DNA from: an uncultured Campylobacter sp.
Lineage (GTDB): Bacteria > Campylobacterota > Campylobacteria > Campylobacterales > Campylobacteraceae
Direction of reading: 5' to 3'
NCBI RefSeq assembly: GCF_938045465.1
Contig: NZ_CALIBF010000144.1
Coordinates: forward strand, 1 to 11,756
Length of the DNA: 11,756 nucleotides
Positions 1 to 6,074 of the stretch are shown here, one piece after another; the stretch's first letter is position 1; every line of letters begins with the position of its first letter. The notes beneath the pieces were generated by a model. It did no database searches, was not told the DNA's origin, and saw only the letters and a list, made by a program, of their open reading frames with translations. The translations under genes and the position numbers were made by a program.

Positions 1-621
1 CAAGACGAAATTTTCGCCCTGCTTGCAAGGCTTATCGTTGCAGCCGTCCTTTGCCATCTTAGGCGCATACATCGCGCTAGCCGCAATAAATCCGACGTCG
101 GAAGCTTTAAGCGCTTGCGAAAGAGCCTCGCCGATCGATTTTGCTTCTACGATTTTGCCTTTAATCTCATCGTAAACTCCTGCTTTTTGGAAGGCCTGTA
201 CGCTTGCGGTGCCGTAAGGAGCGGTCTTTGGATTTGCTATGGAAATCGTTTTAACGCTAGGGTCTTTTAAAATTTCAAGCCCCTTGCTAAGATCTACGCC
301 GCGCACGCTAAACATCGCCACTTTGCCTTTGGCGTAAGTTTTGGCAGGCGCCGTCGCAAAGCCCTCTTTATGCAGATCGTCTGCAAATTTCATATCCGCC
401 GCCATAAAAATATCAAACGGAGCGCCGTTTTTGATCTGCGTGCTAAGCGCTCCGCTTGCGCCCAAGCTCACGTTTAGCGTAGTTTGCGGATGTAGCTTGG
501 CAAATTCCGCCTTGATCTCGTCAAACGCATACGTCGTGTTCGCAGCGGCTGCTACGCTGACCTCTCCCGCGCTAAGCGCGCCTGCGGTTAAAATTCCTAA
601 AAGCACTGCTTTTAACTTCAT
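1..621 (-). CDS. modA: Molybdate ABC transporter periplasmic binding protein ModA (C-terminus beyond the left edge)
   Basis: This protein captures molybdate in the periplasm and delivers it to the ModBC permease. 207 residues are visible and the frame is open to the edge, so the C-terminus is missing; the usual length is about 250. It starts with a Sec signal peptide (MKLKAVLLGILTAGALSAG). Family motifs follow: GASGALSTQI, an oxyanion-binding loop, at about residues 54-63, then APFDIFMAADMKFAD, and NPKTAPYGTASVQAF in the second lobe. The ATG lies six bases after an AAAGG ribosome site. Two closely spaced cysteines near the visible end (GCNDKPCKQG) could form a disulfide. modE lies 101 bp upstream on the same strand, so modB and modC probably follow off the left edge. 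A tungstate binder is possible, but the motifs and ModE linkage favour molybdate. Confidence 0.93.
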   Translation of the reverse strand, partial: MKLKAVLLGILTAGALSAGEVSVAAAANTTYAFDEIKAEFAKLHPQTTLNVSLGASGALSTQIKNGAPFDIFMAADMKFADDLHKEGFATAPAKTYAKGKVAMFSVRGVDLSKGLEILKDPSVKTISIANPKTAPYGTASVQAFQKAGVYDEIKGKIVEAKSIGEALSQALKASDVGFIAASAMYAPKMAKDGCNDKPCKQGENFVL

Positions 622-636
622 TTTATGCCTTTCGTT

Positions 637-650
637 TCGGCTTTCGCCGA
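637..650 (-). other. GAAA-tetraloop hairpin in the modA leader
   Basis: On the minus strand TCGGC-GAAA-GCCGA forms a perfect five-base-pair stem closed by a GNRA tetraloop. It lies 15 bases before the modA ATG and just upstream of its AAAGG site. It could be an mRNA processing or stability element between modE and modA. It has no U-tract, so a terminator is unlikely. Confidence 0.5.
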
Positions 651-657
651 GAATTGA

Positions 658-663
658 ATTGTA
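658..663 (-). promoter_or_regulatory. Possible internal -10 box for modA
   Basis: On the minus strand the modE-modA gap contains GATACAAT, a near-consensus extended -10 (TACAAT), 37 bases before the modA ATG. Transcription would start near 651, at the foot of the GAAA hairpin. This would let modA be expressed apart from modE. There is no convincing -35, which is normal for Campylobacter sigma-70 promoters. Support comes from sequence only. Confidence 0.3.
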
Positions 664-722
664 TCTAAAATTTTAAATTTACGCCTTAAATTTTAAAATT
701 TTGCGCACCCAATTTCACCCTA

Positions 723-1511
723 TTACGCGCCAATAATGATCTCGCTAGGCTCGATGATCGCCGTTACTTCATCTCCTACTCCTAGAGCCATCGCGGTGGC
801 AGATTCTCGCGTGATGATCGCGGTGATGTTTTGGTGCGAGCTTGTGCCTAGACAGATCTCTGCGTTTACCGCGCCGATTTTGACCTCGCTAATCGTGCCT
901 TTGATTTGATTCATCGTGCTAAGTTTTAGCTTCTCCGAGGCTCCTTTAGCGATGATGACGCTTGGAGCTTTGAATAAAAACAGCACATCCTTGCCCGCCT
1001 TTAGCCCTAAATTCTTTTCGCTCTCTACGGTTACCGTCGCGCATAAAATTTCACCACCTGCGAGTTTAGCCGTGATTTGAGAATTTACAGCGCCTGTTTG
1101 AACATCCGTAATCTCAACACTTAGCTGATTGCGCGCAGAAAGCTTCATGCCGATCTTCTCTAAGCTTAGAAGGCTCTCTTCGGTGATCTCGTCAAGCTTT
1201 AAAATTTCACTCAAAAACGTCTCGCCCGCGTGGCTGATAGCATCATAAGCGCGAATTAGTTTGTGAGCGTAAGGGGTAAGCTCGGAGCCGCTATTTTTCT
1301 TAGTGCCTTGAGTGCGGACGATGAGCGGCTTTTTGCTCGCGTTGTTGATTAAATTTAGTGCGTCCCAGCCGTTTTTATACGACACTCCTACGATCTCTGC
1401 GGCCTTTGTAATACTTTTAGTCTCATCTACGGCCTTAAGCAGCTTAATGTGCTTGGCTAGAAGCGATGTTTCCTTGCCAAGTAGGAATTCCAAAGCAAAT
1501 TTTGCGTCCAT
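723..1511 (-). CDS. modE: Molybdate-responsive transcriptional regulator ModE
   Basis: ModE is a cytoplasmic DNA-binding repressor/activator that senses molybdate and controls modABC and molybdoenzyme genes. From the upstream ATG at 1517 the protein has 264 residues, the normal length for full ModE. The N-terminal winged helix-turn-helix spans roughly residues 20-95 (KAAEIVGVSYKNGWDALNLIN, then RTQGTKKNSGSELTPYA). Two Mop (TOBE) molybdate-binding domains follow at about 126-190 and 197-263. The first opens with the signature SARNQL. I prefer the ATG at 1511 (262 residues, MDAKFALEF), because AAAGG abuts the ATG at 1517 but sits six bases from the one at 1511. It is first in the mod operon and divergent from mlaA. 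The gap contains a perfect palindrome that may be its own operator. Confidence 0.93.
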   Translation of the reverse strand: MDAKFALEFLLGKETSLLAKHIKLLKAVDETKSITKAAEIVGVSYKNGWDALNLINNASKKPLIVRTQGTKKNSGSELTPYAHKLIRAYDAISHAGETFLSEILKLDEITEESLLSLEKIGMKLSARNQLSVEITDVQTGAVNSQITAKLAGGEILCATVTVESEKNLGLKAGKDVLFLFKAPSVIIAKGASEKLKLSTMNQIKGTISEVKIGAVNAEICLGTSSHQNITAIITRESATAMALGVGDEVTAIIEPSEIIIGA

Positions 1512-1547
1512 TTTCATCCTTTCTTATTTACTTTCACGTGATTTTAT

Positions 1548-1567
1548 AATATATCCTCTGATATATT
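1548..1567. promoter_or_regulatory. Perfect 8-4-8 palindrome, candidate ModE operator
   Basis: AATATATC-CTCT-GATATATT is a perfect inverted repeat with eight-base arms and a four-base centre. It lies 37 bases upstream of the preferred modE start. It overlaps a TATAAAAT-like -10 stretch on the minus strand (about 1541-1548). The TATAT-rich arms resemble the known ModE consensus of TATATA half-sites, although the E. coli site has a wider centre. Autoregulation of modE and the mod operon is the simplest reading. The site is also about 68 bp upstream of the mlaA -35 box. Confidence 0.5.
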
Positions 1568-1634
1568 TCTTAAAGAGCTGCAGGCTTTATTCTGCGATAT
1601 AAAGAGGGAAATTCTATATGAAATTTTACCTTTA

Positions 1635-1663
1635 TTGACAAAATTTCTTTAAACTTGTAAAAT
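1635..1663 (+). promoter_or_regulatory. Sigma-70 promoter of the mlaA-mlaC-RND operon
   Basis: TTGACA (1635-1640), a 17-base spacer and TAAAAT (1658-1663) give a consensus -35 and a near-consensus -10. Transcription should start near 1670. A good -35 is rare in Campylobacter, so this may be a relatively strong constitutive promoter. It also rules out the TTG at 1671 as the mlaA start. Confidence 0.75.
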
Positions 1664-1694
1664 CGCCACTTTGATTTATAAAGAAGGGTCACAT

Positions 1695-2414
1695 TTGAAA
1701 TTTATAAAACTTATATTCTTAGCCGCGGCATTGGCACTCTGCGGTTGCTCGCAAAAGCAAGACGTAGCGCCTAGCGATACGGATGGTTTTGACGAGGAGT
1801 TCGCGCAACGTGAGGTTTTCGATCCGCTTAGCGGCTATAACCGCGTTATGACGAGCTTCAACGACGTATTTTACTCATACATATTAACCCCCGTAGCCAG
1901 CGGTTACGACTATGTAATGCCCGATCCGATCCAGGGCGCGTTTTCAAATTTTTTCTATAATATTTTATATCCGATGAGGCTCGTAAACAACCTGTTGCAG
2001 GGTAAATTTGAAAATTCTTGGGACGAGACGAAACGGTTTTTGATCAACTCGACCGTTGGCTTCGGCGGGCTTAACGATATGGCGGGCAAATACTACGGGA
2101 TTCCGCGCCACGACGAGGATTTCGGGCAGACACTCGGGTATTGGGGCGTGCCGGCAGGTCCTCACATCGTCTGGCCGATCTTAGGACAGAGCAATCTGCG
2201 CGATACAGCGGGACTTGTCGGAGATTATTTTTCAAATCCGATAAATTATATTAAAGATGGCACGGTGCGAAACTCCGTCAATGGATTTAGAATATTTAAC
2301 GACTACTCGCGCGATCCGAAATTTTATGAAAAAATGACCAAAGATGCGGTGGATCTGTATCCATTTTTACGCGATGCTTACGAGCAAAATCGCGAGAAAC
2401 TAATAAAGGAATAA
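1695..2414 (+). CDS. mlaA: MlaA (VacJ) outer-membrane lipoprotein, phospholipid transport
   Basis: MlaA removes phospholipids from the outer leaflet of the outer membrane and passes them to a periplasmic carrier. The 239-residue protein starts with a lipoprotein signal peptide whose lipidated cysteine is C18 (LALCGC). Family signatures follow in order: FDPLSGYNRVMTSFND, then FLINSTVGFGGLNDMAGKY, then EDFGQTLGYWGVPAGPHIVW continuing PILGQSNLRDTAG. The TTG start at 1695 is chosen because AAGAAGGG sits six bases upstream and the predicted transcription start is near 1670. The in-frame TTG at 1671 would fall at that start site and add eight residues before the signal. An MlaC-like gene starts two bases after the stop. 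The arrangement matches C. jejuni Cj1371-Cj1373 from memory. Confidence 0.93.
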   Translation: MKFIKLIFLAAALALCGCSQKQDVAPSDTDGFDEEFAQREVFDPLSGYNRVMTSFNDVFYSYILTPVASGYDYVMPDPIQGAFSNFFYNILYPMRLVNNLLQGKFENSWDETKRFLINSTVGFGGLNDMAGKYYGIPRHDEDFGQTLGYWGVPAGPHIVWPILGQSNLRDTAGLVGDYFSNPINYIKDGTVRNSVNGFRIFNDYSRDPKFYEKMTKDAVDLYPFLRDAYEQNREKLIKE

Positions 2415-2416
2415 CA

Positions 2417-3001
2417 ATGAAAATTTTAAAAGTTCTAGCGCTTTGCGGAGCGCTTTTGATTTCGGCGCACGCTATTAGCGATGCGGATATCGAGCCCGTG
2501 ATGAGCCAGAAGGTCGCCGAGGCCGTAGGCATTATGCGAAGCAGCGCACCAAAAGACGCAAAGCCTGCAAAAATTTTTGCGCTTTTTGACGGCTACTTTG
2601 ACTACAAGATGATGGCAAAGCTCTCACTTGCTAAACATTATGCGAGCCTTAGCCCCGCGCAGATCGCGGAATTTAATAAAGCTTTCGAGGCGCATCTAAA
2701 GCGCTCGTTTATCGAAAAACTTTCGCTTTATACCGATCAGGATATGAAGGTGCTAAGCAAACAAAGCCCGAGCGATAAGCGCCGCGTGCTAAAAACGCAG
2801 GTCATCGGCGAGCAGAAAAACTACGACATAGATTTTAAATTTTATCCTAACGGCTCTGATTGGCGCATCTACGATGTCGATATCGTGGGCGTTAGCCTAA
2901 TCCAAACCTATCGCTCGCAGCTAGGCGACGTAACGCAAAGCTTGGGCTTTGACGAGCTTATAAAGCGGCTAAATTCCACCGTCATCAATAGCGGCGAATA
3001 A
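2417..3001 (+). CDS. mlaC: MlaC/Ttg2D-family periplasmic phospholipid carrier
   Basis: This is probably a soluble periplasmic lipid shuttle between MlaA and an inner-membrane partner. It has 194 residues, with a Sec signal peptide (MKILKVLALCGALLISAHA) and no lipobox-type cleavage. Family motifs are visible: FDYKMMAKLSLAKHYASLSP, the helical AQIAEFNKAFEAHLKRSFIE, and the C-terminal block WRIYDVDIVGVSLIQTYRSQ, which in MlaC lines the lipid cavity. The ATG follows AAAGGA at six bases and lies two bases after the mlaA stop, so the two genes are translationally linked. No mlaD, mlaE or mlaF is present here; an RND permease gene follows at 3025. The family assignment is firm. The symbol rests on homology, since the energising partner differs from E. 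coli. Confidence 0.88.
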   Translation: MKILKVLALCGALLISAHAISDADIEPVMSQKVAEAVGIMRSSAPKDAKPAKIFALFDGYFDYKMMAKLSLAKHYASLSPAQIAEFNKAFEAHLKRSFIEKLSLYTDQDMKVLSKQSPSDKRRVLKTQVIGEQKNYDIDFKFYPNGSDWRIYDVDIVGVSLIQTYRSQLGDVTQSLGFDELIKRLNSTVINSGE

Positions 3002-3024
3002 CGACACGCCCAAAAGAGCGGTAT

Positions 3025-5808
3025 TTGAAAAAAATTTTTCGCCTAATCGTCACGTTTCCGAAAATCACGCTTGCGCTGTTTACGGCGCTGGCGCTCTTTT
3101 TCGGATATTACTCCACAAAGCTCGAGATCGACGCTTCGACCCAGACGCTACTGCTTGATAACGACGAGGATCTTCAAATTTGGCGCGAAGTATCCAAGCG
3201 CTACGAAACGCCGAATTTCTTAGTCGTCGCCTACACTCCTGCAGGCGATCTTTTAGCGCCCGAGACGATCCGCAAGATAGCGCAGATGGATGCCGCTTTT
3301 TCTAAGCTGGATTTCGTCGCCGGCGTCACGGACATCACGAACGTGCCGCTTTTGCTAAACAAAAGCGAGGGCATGAGCGAGCTGCTTAAGCACATACCCA
3401 CCCTTACCGACGCGGACGTAAATTTAACCGCGGCTAGGCGCGAGTTTGCCACAAGCCCCTTTTACGCGTCAAATTTAGTAAGCGCCGATCTTCGCACTAC
3501 CGCAATTTTAATAAATTTAAAACCGCAGAGCCGCTACGAGGAGCTTTTGCGCCTAAGAGACGGAGCCAAAAGCGCTCTAAAGCAAGCGGAGCATGAGGGC
3601 AATAGTTCCAAAGCTCAAATTTCACAGCTCAAAGATGCGCTTAAAGCTTCGGAGCAAAATTTCAAATCCTATCGCGACGAGCTTCGCGAAAAAGATCACC
3701 GCGACATTGTGGCTTTGCGCGCGTTGATCGCGGGTTTTGAGAAGGAATTTGCGGGCGATAGACTGTTTTTGGGCGGATTAAATATGATCGCCGACGATAT
3801 GGTAGGCTACGTCCGCTCGGATCTGGCGACCTACGGACTCGGCGCCTTGGTGCTTCTGTTGGCGTGCTTTTGGCTCTTTTTTAGACAGGCGAAATTTATC
3901 CTGCTACCGCTTATCATCTGCGCGTATTCGGTCGTGCTTGCAGCGGGATTATTCGGCTTTTTGAGCTTTGAGGTCACGGTGATTAGCTCAAATTTCATAG
4001 CGCTTCAGCTCATCATCACGGTTTCGGTCTGTATCCACCTAATCGTCGCCTACCGCGAGTTTAGCGCGCGCTTTCACGCCTTTTCGCAGCGCCAGCTCGT
4101 TTATGCCGTGCTGCGCGAGCGTGCAAGACCCTGCTTTTTCGCGATCTTTACGACCGTTATCGGCTTTATGTCGCTAATTTTTTGCGATATAAAACCCGTA
4201 ATTTCTCTGGGAATTATGATGAGCGTAGGCATCAGTATCTCGCTAGTTACGGCATTTGGAGTATTCGGCGCGGTTATGTCGCTTCTAAGGCGCACGCACA
4301 ATAACCGCAGCTTCGAGCAGCACTTTAAATTTACGCTTTGGTGCGCCGAAACGGCGCTACGTAGCAGAGGCGCGGTCTACGGCGTGTGCGCTGCGGCGGT
4401 GATCTTTGGACTATACGGTATCTCGCAGCTGCGCGTCGAAAACAGCTTCATCGGCTACTTCAAAAAAAGCACCGACATCCGCGCGGGCATGGAGGTTATC
4501 GACACAAATCTCGGCGGAACGATCCCTCTTGATATCATCGTTAAATTTAAAAGCGCAGGCGGCGCAAATCCTGCTAGCGGGAGTGAAAATTCCGTAAGCG
4601 GCAGCGCAAATTTTAAGAGCGGCGAAAATTCTAATCCCGCGGGGCGAAATTTTGCGGCAAATTCTACTCGGCAAAATTCTATCGCGCAAAATTCCGCCAC
4701 TCAGAATTCTACCGCCGCGGCGCAAAATTTAAATGATAAAAATTTGTCCGAGCAAGGCCCCGCTGCGGCAACACAGCCAAGCGACGCCGCAAATTCGGAT
4801 CAAACCCGCGCCGCAAATTTAGAGCAGAATTCCACCGCGAGCGACGATTTTAGCGATTTCGAAGCCGAATACGCCGCCAACGAAAACAAGCCGCAGTATT
4901 GGTTCACATCCGAAAAGATGCGCATCATCGGCAAAATAGACGATTTTTTGAAGGACAAAAACGTCACGGGGCACGAGTTTATCGGCAACGTAAGCTCGCT
5001 CGCATCACTTTTAAAGCTCGGCAAACAGATTAATCAGGGGCGCGATCTGGACGATCTAAGCCTTGCTTTGATCTACTCTGAAATGCCCGCAAACTACCGC
5101 GAATTGGTGCTTTCGCCCTTTGTAAATATCGAAGCGAACGAGGCGCACTTTAGCATCCGCACGATAGATAGCGATCCGAATCTCCGCAGAGCGCAATTCC
5201 TAGCCGATCTTAAGCGCGATCTGGACTCCCTACTCGCCAAAGATAACGTCACGGCACAGATCAGCGGCATAATGGTGCTTTATAACAATATGCTTCAAAG
5301 CCTGATGAGCTCGCAGATAGACACCCTGGGTATCACCGTGCTCGTGCTTTTCGTGCTTTTCGTGATCATCTTTCGCTCGTTTTCATACGCGCTTATCGCG
5401 ATCGTCGTAAATTTAATCCCGCTTTGCGCTTGCTTCGGCATCATGGGCGTTGCGGGCATTCCGCTGGATATCATGAGTATTACGATAGCGGCGATTAGCA
5501 TCGGTATCGGCGTGGATGATGTTATCCACTATATCTATCGCTACAAGCGCGAGTTTGCGCGCCTTGGCGACGAGGCCGCGGCGATCCGCGCGAGCCACGC
5601 AAGTATCGGATACGCGATGTATTATACGTCGTTTGCGATCATTTTGGGCTTTAGCGTGATGATGATGAGTAATTTCTGGCCTACGATCTACTTCGGGCTG
5701 CTGATATGTTTGGTGATGAGCCTGCTGCTTTTGGGCGCGCTCATAATCCTACCGTCGCTAATAATGAGCCGAAAAGGCTTAAAATTTAGCCTCTTTAAAG
5801 CTAAATAA
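3025..5808 (+). CDS. RND/MMPL-superfamily permease (HpnN-like), probable lipid transporter
   Basis: This is a 927-residue inner-membrane protein of the RND exporter superfamily, MMPL/HpnN branch. Segments in order: TM1 8-29; a periplasmic loop 30-268 with a likely coiled coil at 172-242; TM2-TM6 between 269 and 420; TM7 448-467; a second periplasmic loop 468-763; TM8-TM12 between about 766 and 912. The second membrane bundle keeps the proton-relay type motif GIGVDD (D831, D832). The matching region of the first bundle (QLIITVSVCIHLIVAYRE) has no Asp pair. Loop 2 carries an odd Asn/Ser/Ala-rich insert (about 510-622) containing tandem pentapeptides. The TTG start is preceded only by a weak AAGAG-type site. 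The gene is 23 bp after mlaC in the same operon, so I infer a role in moving phospholipid with MlaA and MlaC. The cargo is not shown by the sequence. Confidence 0.88.
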   Translation: MKKIFRLIVTFPKITLALFTALALFFGYYSTKLEIDASTQTLLLDNDEDLQIWREVSKRYETPNFLVVAYTPAGDLLAPETIRKIAQMDAAFSKLDFVAGVTDITNVPLLLNKSEGMSELLKHIPTLTDADVNLTAARREFATSPFYASNLVSADLRTTAILINLKPQSRYEELLRLRDGAKSALKQAEHEGNSSKAQISQLKDALKASEQNFKSYRDELREKDHRDIVALRALIAGFEKEFAGDRLFLGGLNMIADDMVGYVRSDLATYGLGALVLLLACFWLFFRQAKFILLPLIICAYSVVLAAGLFGFLSFEVTVISSNFIALQLIITVSVCIHLIVAYREFSARFHAFSQRQLVYAVLRERARPCFFAIFTTVIGFMSLIFCDIKPVISLGIMMSVGISISLVTAFGVFGAVMSLLRRTHNNRSFEQHFKFTLWCAETALRSRGAVYGVCAAAVIFGLYGISQLRVENSFIGYFKKSTDIRAGMEVIDTNLGGTIPLDIIVKFKSAGGANPASGSENSVSGSANFKSGENSNPAGRNFAANSTRQNSIAQNSATQNSTAAAQNLNDKNLSEQGPAAATQPSDAANSDQTRAANLEQNSTASDDFSDFEAEYAANENKPQYWFTSEKMRIIGKIDDFLKDKNVTGHEFIGNVSSLASLLKLGKQINQGRDLDDLSLALIYSEMPANYRELVLSPFVNIEANEAHFSIRTIDSDPNLRRAQFLADLKRDLDSLLAKDNVTAQISGIMVLYNNMLQSLMSSQIDTLGITVLVLFVLFVIIFRSFSYALIAIVVNLIPLCACFGIMGVAGIPLDIMSITIAAISIGIGVDDVIHYIYRYKREFARLGDEAAAIRASHASIGYAMYYTSFAIILGFSVMMMSNFWPTIYFGLLICLVMSLLLLGALIILPSLIMSRKGLKFSLFKAK
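4657..4716 (+). repeat. Four tandem 15-bp repeats coding (A/Q)NSxx inside the RND permease
   Basis: Four in-frame, imperfect 15-bp units encode ANSTR, QNSIA, QNSAT and QNSTA (residues 545-564). Diverged relatives flank them: GENSN before and AAQNL after. Units share the core (G)CAAAATTCT. Whole-unit gain or loss would keep the frame. The repeats sit in a 113-residue low-complexity stretch in the second periplasmic loop. Confidence 0.8.
5784..5806 (+). terminator. Weak hairpin at the end of the RND gene
   Basis: ATTTAGC (5784-5790) pairs with GCTAAAT (5800-5806) over a nine-base loop. It spans the last codons and stop of the permease gene, and AAATTTTAT follows. The stem is short and AT-rich, so it would be a weak terminator at best. 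Confidence 0.25.
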
Positions 5809-5820
5809 ATTTTATCTCGC

Positions 5821-5826
5821 TATAAT
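5821..5826 (+). promoter_or_regulatory. TATAAT -10 box of selC
   Basis: GCTATAAT is a consensus Campylobacter -10 placed 13 bases after the permease stop. It is 11 bases before the first tRNA base, so transcription would start only a few bases ahead of the mature 5' end. No clear -35 is visible. It gives the tRNA a promoter independent of the mla operon. Confidence 0.65.
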
Positions 5827-5836
5827 TCCCGTATTT

Positions 5837-5933
5837 GGAGAGGATGGCGACCTGGCGGCGTCTGCGGACTTCAAATCCGATAGGAGGGCGGTTGACCGTT
5901 TTCCGGGGGGTTCGATTCCCTCCCTCTCTCGCC
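5837..5933 (+). tRNA. selC: Selenocysteine tRNA, anticodon TCA
   Basis: The tRNA reads UGA as selenocysteine, after serylation and conversion by SelA. The anticodon loop CTTCAAA (5869-5875) has anticodon TCA at 5871-5873. The T loop TTCGATT (5911-5917) is closed by GGGGG/CCCTC. The very long variable arm, GGAGGGCGGT (5883-5892) against ACCGTTTTCC (5895-5904), forms ten pairs including three G-U. The total is about 97 bases. These three traits together identify tRNA-Sec. The 3' end reads G-CC-G, so the final A of CCA is not encoded. The acceptor and D arms are not canonical: the acceptor pairs GGAGAGG with CCTCTCTC only with one bulged base, and only three to four D-stem pairs form where Sec tRNAs usually have six. 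The exact ends are uncertain by a base. Confidence 0.9.
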
Positions 5934-6029
5934 GAATTCTTTCATAAAATTTCACTTTTGCATTCTTGATCTCTAGCGCTTTGCGAATTTATTTCAAATT
6001 TAAGCTCTAAATTTATACGTTTTTAAGTA

Positions 6030-6037
6030 GGGGGGGG
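6030..6037 (+). repeat. Homopolymeric G tract (G8) upstream of the lipoprotein gene
   Basis: Eight consecutive G residues end 37 bases before the lipoprotein ATG. Runs of eight or more G are the classical phase-variable tracts of Campylobacter. With a -10 such as CATTAT at 6041-6046 the tract would lie in the promoter spacer. With TATACG at 6014-6019 it would lie at the start of the leader. In both cases length changes would affect expression, not the reading frame. Confidence 0.85.
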
Positions 6038-6074
6038 TAGCATTATTTTCAGAATTTATCTCAAAGGAGCGAAG

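Noticed and set aside
341..676. Plus-strand open frame opposite the modA start
   Set aside because: It is antisense to a clear ModA with intact signal peptide and motifs, and has no ribosome site.
1671..1694. Longer mlaA start at the TTG at 1671
   Set aside because: It coincides with the predicted transcription start, has no ribosome site and would put eight charged or polar residues before a standard lipoprotein signal.
3028..3034. A7 tract directly after the RND start codon as a phase-variable switch
   Set aside because: It is AAA AAA followed by ATT in a normal MKKI beginning. Runs of seven A are common at this base composition and are weaker slippage sites than long G runs.
4657..4716. 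CRISPR-like array
   Set aside because: The repeats are adjacent 15-bp units without spacers, lie in frame inside a coding sequence, and are diverged as protein repeats are.
4411..4725. Overlapping minus-strand open frames opposite the RND insert
   Set aside because: They arise from the repetitive codons of the insert. There is no start signal and the products are Ile/Ala/Arg-rich and featureless.
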